Positions 17,856 to 24,933 of a stretch of DNA of 64,000 nucleotides are shown here, piece by piece (the stretch's first letter is position 1; every line of letters starts with the position of its first letter). Under the pieces are notes generated by a model that made no database searches, was not told the origin of the DNA, and worked only from the letters and a program-made list of their open reading frames with translations. Location: contig NZ_JNVM01000010.1 in the NCBI RefSeq assembly GCF_000722545.1, positions 248,001-312,000 on the forward strand, in the 5' to 3' direction. The position numbers and the translations under genes are program-made. Source of the stretch: Paenibacillus tyrphae (GTDB lineage Bacteria > Bacillota > Bacilli > Paenibacillales > NBRC-103111).

Positions 17856-19025
17856 ATGGGATACATTTATATGTCTGGGTCTGGAAGTGATAGCAGACAA
17901 TCAGGGAAACTTCAAGCCGTGGCGACACGGGGTAGCCACCTCTGCAATGGGCTATATCCCACCAAACCAGAAGATCCTTTTGTGAAAGAGCAAACCTCTC
18001 GAACATATCACGAATTTACTGAGGATATGGCTGAAATCTCTGTTGTTTTCGGGAATTACTATGACCAGGATGTCCCCACGCCAAACCCGATATCTGTGAG
18101 GTCAAGTATCGAATACCCAATTGGGAATACCAAGCGAATCCCACTCTTTACCACGAGCGGGAGTAGAGCGTTCGCTCTTGACCCCGGAGCGAAACAAATG
18201 TCTGATATGGCTTCGGTGAACGGGAAAAAAGGCACTGGATTCTACATGTATACTGGCATATCGATTCCAGACGGGGGAAAATTCCCGCGCGGCCTTGTCG
18301 CGTGGAATTCTCGCGGGGAAGGGATGAAAAATGCGGACATAGTGGATTCTGGGGCACCAGATACACACGGTCAATTTGTATATCATCCCATAGCGATTGT
18401 GGGGCCTTCTGCTGTCCCCGGAAACATCATAGTTGCTGATTCCATCGGCCAAGGTGCTGGAGACAATCCCCAGGACCGTGGATTTATCGCTGCGGGACTC
18501 GGGGCTGAGTTCCCTTGGATACGTGTTGCGAAAGGCGGGGAAAGCAGCTACGACTTCCGCGCCAACGGAAAAGCCATGTTTCGCGTTGGCCTTCTGAAAT
18601 ACGGCCGTCGAGCGTTCGTTCACTACGGCACGAACGATTTGATGGGAAAGTCATTTGATCAATTCAAATCAGACATCATAGCGACATGGCAGCTCCTTCG
18701 AGACTTCGGCATAGAAGAAATCTACCAGTTCACTATACCGCCGCGCACCAATTCGAGCGATGCTTGGGCGACACCTGAGAACCAAACCCCCGTAAGCGCA
18801 AAGTTCGCAAAGGGTGCTGATAGAGATCAAGCAAACAGTTGGCTTCTATCGAATCCGGCACCGGGCCTGCTCACTGGTACAATCGATACCGCATCCGCCG
18901 TTCAGCATCCAATGGATACCAGCAAATGGGATGCAGGCACGACGAAAGACGGCACCCACCCGAACGAAGTTGGTCATGATAGGATGCGGCTAAAATTCAT
19001 TGAGTATCTAAAACGATTCAAATAA
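17856..19025 (+). CDS. Tail-associated SGNH/GDSL-type hydrolase
   Basis: 389 residues. The second half carries the SGNH blocks: ADSIGQG (nucleophile Ser near residue 195), GGESSYDF (block II Gly), HYGTNDL (block III Asn near 258) and DGTHPNEVGH (Asp-x-x-His near 366). Such enzymes remove acetyl or acyl groups from glycans. The N-terminal half (about 190 residues) has no recognised domain and may fold as a fibre or jelly-roll module. Position among fibre genes suggests it edits surface polysaccharide during adsorption; this is inference. Confidence 0.75.
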   Translation: MGYIYMSGSGSDSRQSGKLQAVATRGSHLCNGLYPTKPEDPFVKEQTSRTYHEFTEDMAEISVVFGNYYDQDVPTPNPISVRSSIEYPIGNTKRIPLFTTSGSRAFALDPGAKQMSDMASVNGKKGTGFYMYTGISIPDGGKFPRGLVAWNSRGEGMKNADIVDSGAPDTHGQFVYHPIAIVGPSAVPGNIIVADSIGQGAGDNPQDRGFIAAGLGAEFPWIRVAKGGESSYDFRANGKAMFRVGLLKYGRRAFVHYGTNDLMGKSFDQFKSDIIATWQLLRDFGIEEIYQFTIPPRTNSSDAWATPENQTPVSAKFAKGADRDQANSWLLSNPAPGLLTGTIDTASAVQHPMDTSKWDAGTTKDGTHPNEVGHDRMRLKFIEYLKRFK

Positions 19026-19055
19026 CCCCGAGCCTATTCGGGGTTATTTCATTTT
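19023..19055 (+). terminator. Rho-independent terminator after the fibre module
   Basis: Perfect eight-base stem AACCCCGA / TCGGGGTT (19024-19031 with 19038-19045) with a six-base loop, starting just after the esterase stop and followed by ATTTCATTTT. Confidence 0.75.
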
Positions 19056-19118
19056 CCCAAGCGCTTAGGAATTTGCAAGAGTAATTGACTCACTGTGGAC
19101 AGAGAGGGTGATTGATGA

Positions 19119-19436
19119 ATGGATGAAATGCATAAAATTACGGATCAGATCACCAACGTACGGCTAGACTTGCGAGAACTATCTACAAAAGTAGACGGTT
19201 TGAAGGACCTGACAAAGAAAGTCGATGACGTGGAAGACATTGCGAAAAAGGCAATGGAAAGCACGAAGTCAGCTCATCACCGATTGGACAAGATCGACAA
19301 GCTGACGTTCTGGCTGGCGACGACAGTGATAGGCGCAATCATCCTAGCTATCGTTGGCTTCGCTTTACAGGGTGGATTCTATATACAGGGAAAGGGGGTG
19401 AAAACGGGATCACACATAGTTGCAAGTGCGAAATGA
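19119..19436 (+). CDS. xhlA: XhlA-type hemolysin / lysis accessory protein
   Basis: 105 residues. A helical, heptad-like N-terminal half (DLRELSTKVDGLKDLTKKVD) is followed by one membrane segment (FWLATTVIGAIILAIVGFAL, about residues 66-87), the layout of XhlA from PBSX, which works with holin and endolysin in host lysis. It opens the lysis cassette directly before the holin. An upstream GAGAGGGTG lies rather far from the ATG, so the start is the weakest part of the call. Confidence 0.82.
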   Translation: MDEMHKITDQITNVRLDLRELSTKVDGLKDLTKKVDDVEDIAKKAMESTKSAHHRLDKIDKLTFWLATTVIGAIILAIVGFALQGGFYIQGKGVKTGSHIVASAK

Positions 19437-19467
19437 TGAGAAAAAATTAACTAAGGAGTGACGCAAT

Positions 19468-19821
19468 ATGTTCGGAATTGATATGGCGCAATTTAACGAT
19501 GTCGCAACGCTGGCCGCGCTTGTAGCCGCGTGCGTCGGCGTATTAAAAGGACTCGCATCCGGTACGCAGTATGAGGCGCTGGCTGGGCGGTTGGCTCCGA
19601 TTGTAGCCGTAGTCGTAGCTGCCGTTTTTGTACTGGTACCAGCAGCCGTACAGGAGAAGATCGTAGTTATCAGTGTCGTTGCGCTGACGGCAAGCGGAGC
19701 CTATACGTTTACAAAAAAGCGGACGGGGGACGGTGGCGGTGGCGTAGTTATTCCGAAAGTGGACGAAAAAGAAACGGGAGGTGTGGCGGATGGGAACGGG
19801 ACCACAAATGACGCGCGCTGA
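19468..19821 (+). CDS. Phage holin
   Basis: 117 residues with hydrophobic segments at about residues 12-30 and 44-62 and a third weaker one (VVISVVALTASGAYTF), then a charged, Gly-rich tail. Holins of this kind form membrane lesions that release the endolysin. AAGGAGTG precedes the ATG. The gene overlaps the endolysin gene by 32 bases, which fits a lysis cassette. Confidence 0.83.
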   Translation: MFGIDMAQFNDVATLAALVAACVGVLKGLASGTQYEALAGRLAPIVAVVVAAVFVLVPAAVQEKIVVISVVALTASGAYTFTKKRTGDGGGGVVIPKVDEKETGGVADGNGTTNDAR

Positions 19822-20458
19822 GTTCGTAGAAACAATCGCGCCGTATGCCGTGGCGGATATGCGAAAAAGCGGCGTACTGGCGTCGATCGTACTGGCGCAG
19901 GCTGCATTAGAGAGCGCTTGGGGACGTTCGGCGCCTGGAAATAACCTGTTCGGGATTAAAGGCACGGGCCAGACGCAAGCGACAAAAGAGTTCGTGGGCG
20001 GCCAGTGGATTACGATTCAAGACGGATTCCGCGTATACGATTCGTGGGAAGGCAGTATTTGCGATCACAGTCGTTTTTTGACCGAGAACGGCCGCTATGA
20101 ACGCGCTGGTTTCTTCGAGCGGTGTGCGGCCTTGGATTACGCGGGGGCGGCGAGCGCTCTACAGAAGGCCGGGTACGCAACCGATCCGACGTACGCGCAG
20201 AAGTTGATCAGCATTATCGAAGCAAACGGACTTATCAAATATGATATGGAGGTAGAAGATATGGCGCTTGACAAAGGTGTGGCGAATACAGTTATCGATA
20301 CGTGGATGAGTCCATCATGGAAGGAGCTGGACGCAAAGCGTCAAGAGGCGGAGCAGGCCGGAGACGTAACCGCGGCCGCAGCAGTTCAAGAACAGGCCGA
20401 ATATATTCACTGGCTGGCGAACGAGCTGCGTAAGGCTTCCGGTCAAAAAGCTGAATAG
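19790..20458 (+). CDS. Endolysin: glucosaminidase (GH73-like)
   Basis: 222 residues. Residues about 8-150 form a glucosaminidase domain with the catalytic Glu in QAALESAWGRS and the motif NNLFGIKG, followed by YDSWEGSICDHSRFL; it cuts glycan strands of peptidoglycan for host lysis. A helical C-terminal region (about 155-222; SPSWKELDAKRQEAEQAG) is separated by a short linker holding an internal ribosome site and ATG (20261). The ATG at 19790 follows GGGAGGTG; the GTG at 19781 lies inside that site. Confidence 0.87.
   Translation: MGTGPQMTRAEFVETIAPYAVADMRKSGVLASIVLAQAALESAWGRSAPGNNLFGIKGTGQTQATKEFVGGQWITIQDGFRVYDSWEGSICDHSRFLTENGRYERAGFFERCAALDYAGAASALQKAGYATDPTYAQKLISIIEANGLIKYDMEVEDMALDKGVANTVIDTWMSPSWKELDAKRQEAEQAGDVTAAAAVQEQAEYIHWLANELRKASGQKAE
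20261..20458 (+). CDS. Possible internal-start product of endolysin (C-terminal domain alone)
   Basis: An in-frame ATG at 20261 is preceded by a perfect GGAGGT (20248-20253) with seven bases spacing, better than many real starts here. It would yield a 65-residue protein equal to the endolysin's C-terminal helical domain (MALDKGVANTVIDTWMSPS). Internal initiation that gives a free binding domain is known for some clostridial and other Gram-positive endolysins. Whether it is used here is inference. Confidence 0.4.
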   Translation: MALDKGVANTVIDTWMSPSWKELDAKRQEAEQAGDVTAAAAVQEQAEYIHWLANELRKASGQKAE

Positions 20459-20460
20459 TA

Positions 20461-20500
20461 TAATAACCCCCGCTAGAGTTCTCTGGCGGGGGTTATTACT
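20461..20500. terminator. Strong bidirectional terminator at end of lysis genes
   Basis: Twelve-base perfect stem AATAACCCCCGC / GCGGGGGTTATT (20462-20473 with 20486-20497). It directly follows the endolysin stop and overlaps the 3' end of the convergent minus-strand gene, so it can serve both. Confidence 0.85.
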
Positions 20501-20798
20501 ATTTTCGACTATTGTTATATATTTTTTGCAAAAGATTGATTACTTCGGAAAATCCGACCAAGAGTATCCCCGTTACGGTTCCCGAGATAATATAAACAAA
20601 ACCCAGTGTTCCATTTTGTTCCATTGAAACCCATAATCCAAAAATTACGCTAAGGATAACGGTTGCCCAACCAATGAAGTTGACAAGTGTTCCTGCGAAG
20701 TTTCTGGATTCGTTTTCTTTTGCTATTTCCTCCGCCCATGCAGCTTCTCTCTTTTTGATACGCTCATCCTCTTTAACTTGGGCTTCTTCAATATTCAA
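20499..20798 (-). CDS. Small membrane protein at the prophage edge (likely lysogeny-expressed)
   Basis: 99 residues: a charged N-terminal helix of about 35 residues (EAQVKEDERIKKREAAWAEE), then two membrane segments (about 36-57 and 66-87). TTG start preceded by AAAGGAGGG. It is transcribed against the late operon, has its own consensus-like promoter, and lies between the lysis genes and the right attachment end. That is the usual place for genes expressed from the prophage (superinfection exclusion or lysogenic conversion). The family is not recognised and the function is unknown. Confidence 0.7.
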   Translation of the reverse strand: MNIEEAQVKEDERIKKREAAWAEEIAKENESRNFAGTLVNFIGWATVILSVIFGLWVSMEQNGTLGFVYIISGTVTGILLVGFSEVINLLQKIYNNSRK

Positions 20799-20839
20799 GC
20801 TAACAACCCTCCTTTACCAAATTAATCCTTCCCCCTAAT

Positions 20840-20866
20840 ATTATACAGTTTGGTTTAGACGGTCAA
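20840..20866 (-). promoter_or_regulatory. Sigma-A-type promoter for the 20,499-20,798 gene
   Basis: On the minus strand, TTGACC (20866-20861) and TATAAT (20845-20840) are separated by fifteen bases, about 40 bases upstream of the gene's start. The -10 is perfect; the spacer is slightly short. Confidence 0.6.
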
Positions 20867-20933
20867 AAATGGCTGGGAACCTGAAGCCCCAAAATGGATT
20901 CAAATGGATTGGATTCATCACCTCCAAACATGA

Positions 20934-21323
20934 TGTACAAAAGAATTTGCCCATTTGGAAATGATTGCCACGATGGTCTACAAGCTGACCAAAGATGCCA
21001 CGACGGAACAACTGAAGGCTGCCGGACTAGACGAGCATTACGTGAATCACAATAGGGCGCTTTATTACAACAACGCGGGGGGCACACCATGGACGGCAAC
21101 CTATATTCAAGCCAAAGGCGATCCGATCGCCGACTTGTATGAGGACATCGCCGCGGAGGAAAAAGCGCGCGCCACTTATCAATGGCTGATCGACATGACG
21201 GACGACACGGATCTGCAGGACAGTCTCAAATTTTTGCGCGAGCGCGAAGTCATTCATTCGCTCCGCTTCCGCGAGGCAGTGGAGATTTTGAAGTCGGAGC
21301 AGGGGGCGAAAAAGGTATTTTAG
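20934..21323 (+). pseudogene. cotJC: CotJC-like spore coat manganese catalase, 3' part only
   Basis: From 20943 the frame reads EFAHLEMIATMVYKL and continues as the C-terminal two-thirds of CotJC (GTPWTATYIQAKGDPIADLY, AAEEKARATYQWLI, EREVIHSLRFREAV), a manganese-catalase-fold coat protein. About 55-60 N-terminal residues, including part of the metal site, are missing. The frame is closed by a stop at 20931-20933 and preceded by prophage DNA. A TTG at 20955 could start a fragment but lacks a ribosome site. The remaining coding sequence is intact, so this is better viewed as the distal half of a gene interrupted by the prophage than as old debris. Confidence 0.8.
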
Positions 21324-21745
21324 GGGGAAATCCGGGCTCGGCGGGCAGGCAGGGGCATTGGTGTACGGAACGAGCGGTATAATCATTCCGTACGCCATCA
21401 TTTATTTTGGCGGTTCGAATGCTTAAGCTATCCGCCAGGCCAATCCCCATAGTGGCCCTTGACTATTTGGGGTGATGCACGCTTCGATCGCTTCTGCGAC
21501 AGCTTCACAGACAACGCCCTCCGGAATGTAGCCAAGGGTCTCGCACCCGTCCCAATCCAATCCGCTGCCTATCACGCGCGGCGCTCCCGAGAAATTTGCA
21601 GCAGACAATACCGTTTCCTCCGTGTTGACATTCGTGCTATTGTCCATATTCATTTTGTACTGTGAGGACATCGTTTGACAATCTGTGACAATCATGGTTC
21701 TATAAGACGTGATATGTTTATGCGGATGTCAGGAGGAGAAAGGGA
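21324..21745. other. Intergenic region between cotJC remnant and HAD gene
   Basis: About 420 bases without a well-supported gene. It holds a short dyad (TACGGAA/TTCCGTA, 21362-21390), a possible 22-residue hydrophobic peptide (TTG 21358 to stop 21426) and a weakly supported minus-strand frame (next entry). A TTGACA near 21676 has no -10 at normal spacing. Confidence 0.5.
21423..21695 (-). CDS. Hypothetical small protein (doubtful)
   Basis: 90 residues on the minus strand, acidic, with SGAPRVIGSGLDWDGCETLG and PEGVVCEAVAEAIEACI. No convincing ribosome site precedes the ATG at 21695 or the internal ATGs. The composition looks somewhat protein-like, but no family is recognised and a plus-strand frame overlaps it. 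Kept only because the surrounding gap is otherwise empty. Confidence 0.25.
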   Translation of the reverse strand: MIVTDCQTMSSQYKMNMDNSTNVNTEETVLSAANFSGAPRVIGSGLDWDGCETLGYIPEGVVCEAVAEAIEACITPNSQGPLWGLAWRIA

Positions 21746-22426
21746 ATGTCGACGAACAAGAGAGTACCGGAAGCGATGATCTTCGATTTGGACGGGACGC
21801 TGTTTCAGACGGAAACGCTGCTGCTGCCGGCTTATCACGCCACATTCGAACAGCTGCGTGCGGAAGGGCTGTTTCAAGGGGAGACGCCGGATGAGAAGTA
21901 CATATTGAGCGGGCTTGGCATGCTGCTTGAGCATATATGGCAGCTGGTGATGCCGGATGCCGATGTAGCGGTTCACCGCCGTGCGGACGAGCTATTACTG
22001 GAGCTGCAAGTAAAGGGGATGGAGCGCGGCGAAGGCAAGCTGTATGACAGCATAGCCGACACGCTGCGGGAGCTGCGCCGGAGGGGCGTGCGGCTGTTCA
22101 TTGCCAGCAACGGTTTGGAGGCCTACGTCAAAGGCGTTATCCGTCACCAAGGGCTGGAGCCGCTTTTTGAAGCCGGAGGCTTGTACAGTGCAGGGGAGTA
22201 TGCGACACGCTCCAAGGTGGATCTCGTGCGGCAGCTGCTGGACAAGCACGGCATCGAAAACGCTTGGATGGTTGGTGACCGTTCCTCGGATGTCGAGGCG
22301 GGACATGCGAACGGGCTGTTTGTGGTCGGCTGCGATTATGCTGGCTTCCGCAAAGAGGGAGAGCTGGATCAGGCCGACGTCCGCATCGCAGATTTCCGCG
22401 ACCTTCCGGCATTGCTCGAAGCGTAA
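21746..22426 (+). CDS. HAD-superfamily phosphatase (subfamily IA)
   Basis: 226 residues. Motif I IFDLDGTLF (nucleophile Asp near residue 13), motif II LFIASNG, a conserved Lys in RSKVDLVRQLL and motif IV WMVGDRSSDVEAG are all present, with a helical cap between motifs I and II. Enzymes of this type act on small phosphorylated metabolites such as phosphoglycolate or pyrophosphate; the substrate cannot be told. The ATG follows AGGAGGAGAAAGGG. A terminator follows, so it is probably a single-gene unit. Confidence 0.88.
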   Translation: MSTNKRVPEAMIFDLDGTLFQTETLLLPAYHATFEQLRAEGLFQGETPDEKYILSGLGMLLEHIWQLVMPDADVAVHRRADELLLELQVKGMERGEGKLYDSIADTLRELRRRGVRLFIASNGLEAYVKGVIRHQGLEPLFEAGGLYSAGEYATRSKVDLVRQLLDKHGIENAWMVGDRSSDVEAGHANGLFVVGCDYAGFRKEGELDQADVRIADFRDLPALLEA

Positions 22427-22471
22427 AGCTTTTGATTTAAAGGCTCTGACCCGGATTCGCCGGCGAGCACG

Positions 22472-22503
22472 AAAAACATCGATGACGCATCGGTGTTTTT
22501 TTA
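22472..22503 (+). terminator. Rho-independent terminator after HAD gene
   Basis: Stem AAAAACATCGATG / CATCGGTGTTTTT (22472-22484 with 22488-22500; one G-T pair) with a three-base loop and a run of T. It lies between the plus-strand HAD gene and the convergent YheC/D array, so it may serve both directions. Confidence 0.8.
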
Positions 22504-22563
22504 TGAACAAAAACCGGAAATCCGGCCCAAAAAGAAAAGACCGCTGCTTCAAACAGACCGGTC

Positions 22564-23718
22564 TCAGTCAGATTCGCTTTGTTGGGATGGCGATGCAAAA
22601 TCCAAATTTTTGGTATCGGTTTTAGGCGCCGCTTTCTTTTGGAGCAGATGGAGAGCGAATTCGATGGGCCGGCGAATCGCCCTGCGGTAGGTTTGCAGAT
22701 CTCCGGTAAGCCGGAACACGTCGCGCGAAGGCTTCGGATTAACCTCCAGCAGCCAAACATGCCCTGACGGATCGACCGCCAGATCGATGCCGGCTTCGCA
22801 GAACGTGCCGAACTTGTCTTCGAGATGCTTCGCGATATGGAGCCCGAGGGTATAAGCCGTTTCTTTGATGCTCTTTACTTTCTCTTCCGTCCCGAAACGG
22901 TTTTTGAGCAGCGTTTCCATGGAGATCGCGGTCCCGCCGCCGTGCAGATTGGAAGTGACGGAAAACGGCGGTCCGATACGGCCGGCACATCCGGTTACCT
23001 GCCACTTCCCTTGACCGTCTTTTTGTACCAGCATCCGATAGTCGTGCACCCGGCCGTCCTTCAGCTCGAGCGGAATGCCCTGCTGCACGATGTATTTGCT
23101 CTGCAGCCCCCAGTCGGCAAGCCGCACCGGAATGTGCGCTGCGGTCACCTTGGCCGCCGGCAAAATGCGGCGCTCCGCATCTCTCCCCTGCATGAGATAG
23201 CCACGGCCTCCCCGCAGCCGCTGCAAGCGGATAATACCGCGCCCCCCGGTGCCGCTTTTCGGTTTCATGTACACGATCGGATGCTTCTTCAGAAACTGCT
23301 CCAGCTGCTTCCGGCTTTTGTAATGAACGGTGGAGGGCAGGTGCGGAGCGATGTTTTCATCTTCCGAGAGCAGGCGGTAAATAATCCATTTGTTGGCAAG
23401 CGGCCGGCTCAGGTAGCGGAGCTTGGTATATTTTTGCCGGAAGCGCGTGATCTTGCGGTAATTGTCCGCCCCGTGATACCGGCACCGGTCATAGACGATC
23501 GGCGGAAATCCGACCCATCTGCGGGTCCATGAGCGGGTTGCTTGGTTATAGGCGAGCGCGTGAATCCGCGATCGGTTGTCATCCACATCGTCCGGGGTGA
23601 ATACAAATACGTCCACCCCGAGTTTTTGTCCGTAAATGCTCAGTTTGCGGTAAAACGAAAGCTCTTCCAGCTTCCGTCCAGGCATATACATAGCCAGCAC
23701 GCCAAGTTGGATACTCAA
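22564..23718 (-). CDS. YheC/YheD family spore-coat ATP-grasp protein (short form 1)
   Basis: 384 residues, last gene of a five-gene minus-strand array. The ATP-grasp features are the Lys/Gly-rich loop YMKPKSGTGGRGIIRL near residue 150, the strand DYRMLVQKDGQGKW, and the metal-binding motif WLLEVNPKPSRD near residue 325. The N-terminal part (VLAMYMPGRKLEELSFYRKL) is typical of the short YheC-like type. Members in Bacillus are made in the mother cell and associate with the spore coat; the ligated substrate is unknown. TTG start after CAGGTGAG. Confidence 0.88.
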   Translation of the reverse strand: MSIQLGVLAMYMPGRKLEELSFYRKLSIYGQKLGVDVFVFTPDDVDDNRSRIHALAYNQATRSWTRRWVGFPPIVYDRCRYHGADNYRKITRFRQKYTKLRYLSRPLANKWIIYRLLSEDENIAPHLPSTVHYKSRKQLEQFLKKHPIVYMKPKSGTGGRGIIRLQRLRGGRGYLMQGRDAERRILPAAKVTAAHIPVRLADWGLQSKYIVQQGIPLELKDGRVHDYRMLVQKDGQGKWQVTGCAGRIGPPFSVTSNLHGGGTAISMETLLKNRFGTEEKVKSIKETAYTLGLHIAKHLEDKFGTFCEAGIDLAVDPSGHVWLLEVNPKPSRDVFRLTGDLQTYRRAIRRPIEFALHLLQKKAAPKTDTKNLDFASPSQQSESD

Positions 23719-23742
23719 GTGCCGCTCACCTGCCTATCTTTC

Positions 23743-24933
23743 TTAATTATCGTGCTCGGCGTTGGTTTGAGCCTGAAGGGAGAAGGCCTCCGATTTTTTG
23801 AGAGGGCGTTTCGGTTTGCGCTTGGCCAAATAGATGGAGTACAGGATCAGATTCTCGAGCGATTTTTTGCGGATCGGCGGCTCGTCGAATTTCATCGGCT
23901 TGGAATTTGCCTCGAAAAACCAAATGTGCCCTTCTTGATCGACGCCAAGGTCCATAGACATTTCGCCTAACATATGTCCGCTGGACTTCTCGATCTGCTT
24001 CGCGATGGTGAGCGAAGCTTTTTTAGCGCGGGCGATGATGCGTTTGCTGCCGAGCCCGCCGAAGGAATAGGCAAGCAGCTTGGCTGGATCGTCAATCGAG
24101 CCGCCCCGTGGAACGTGGGTCGTGATGCTGAGCTTTCCGGCCAATCTGGCGCCGACCCCCGCGACGCTCCACTGGCCTTTGCCGTTCTTTTGCACGAGTA
24201 CCCGCAGATCGAACGGACGCTGCTTATAGCTGGAGAGGGGAATTCCCTGTTGGATGATATAGTCCTTGCCCCCGATCAGCTCCCGTACTTCAGACCACAG
24301 ACGGGAGACGCTCGGGTAACGGGAGATATGGCTTTTCGTCTTTTCCTGAATGCTGAGCTCAAATATTTTGGATTTCGTATCGAGAAGGCTGCGGCTTACT
24401 TTCATGATGCCCTTGCCGGCTTTGCCGCGAATCGGCTTGAGATACAGAAACGGATACTCAGCAAGCAGCTTATCGAGCTCCTCACCGGAGAGCCGTCTCG
24501 TGGCGGGAATGTAGCTCTGTGTCTTCTTGGCATGATTGAGCCATTCGAACAAGGTCCATTTATTAAAGAAGGACGGATTGAAAAAGCGGGTCCTTCTCTG
24601 CCGCATGCAGGTTTGAATCACCTGCTGAACCTCGGGGAGCAGCTCGAATTTGCGGTAAGGAATCCGGTTATATATGACGTGGGGGGCAGGAAACACCCCT
24701 CTTTTCCACGTTTTGTCGGCCACATTATAGGTATATCCGACGGCTTTGTTTCCGGACAGCTTGAAATCGTTCGTCGTCATGACGTAAACGAGAACGCCGC
24801 GCTCTGCACCGGCTCGGATCAGGTCGATAAAATTTTCTTGATTCCCGCGAAAAACTCGCGTTTCATCCGAGTGAGTAAGAATGGCCAGCGTCGGATTTTC
24901 ACGCTTGGACGGTCCTTTGGTGTTGGTAGCCAC
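23743..24933 (-). CDS. YheC/YheD family spore-coat ATP-grasp protein (short form 2)
   Basis: 396 residues. The ATP-binding loop reads YLKPIRGKAGKGIMKV and the metal-binding motif WFFEANSKPMKFDEPP, with an intervening FDLRVLVQKNGKGQW strand. The N-terminal fold resembles the other short forms (LAILTHSDETRVFRGNQENF). GTG start after AAGGAGGG, directly adjacent to the previous gene's stop, so the two are co-translated. Likely acts with its neighbours in the mother cell during coat assembly. Confidence 0.88.
   Translation of the reverse strand: MATNTKGPSKRENPTLAILTHSDETRVFRGNQENFIDLIRAGAERGVLVYVMTTNDFKLSGNKAVGYTYNVADKTWKRGVFPAPHVIYNRIPYRKFELLPEVQQVIQTCMRQRRTRFFNPSFFNKWTLFEWLNHAKKTQSYIPATRRLSGEELDKLLAEYPFLYLKPIRGKAGKGIMKVSRSLLDTKSKIFELSIQEKTKSHISRYPSVSRLWSEVRELIGGKDYIIQQGIPLSSYKQRPFDLRVLVQKNGKGQWSVAGVGARLAGKLSITTHVPRGGSIDDPAKLLAYSFGGLGSKRIIARAKKASLTIAKQIEKSSGHMLGEMSMDLGVDQEGHIWFFEANSKPMKFDEPPIRKKSLENLILYSIYLAKRKPKRPLKKSEAFSLQAQTNAEHDN

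Larger units (their letters stand above)
1..20935. mobile_element. Prophage, late (structural and lysis) half; left end outside window
   Basis: A continuous plus-strand run of terminase, portal, protease, capsid, connector, contractile tail, baseplate, fibre and lysis genes with many 1-8 base overlaps. Head proteins are of the HK97 type, while the tail follows the PBSX order (sheath, tube, chaperone, tape measure, LysM protein, hub, gp25-like, J, XkdU-like), so the phage is a myovirus-like mosaic. Integrase, repressor and replication genes are not in view and would lie to the left. The right limit is set by the in-frame stop at 20931-20933 just before a headless cotJC gene; the exact att core cannot be fixed without the left end. 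Confidence 0.9.

Noticed and set aside
21358..21426. 22-residue hydrophobic peptide (TTG start) after the cotJC remnant
   Set aside because: It could be a tiny membrane peptide, but the start context is weak and no family is recognised; listed only within the intergenic entry.
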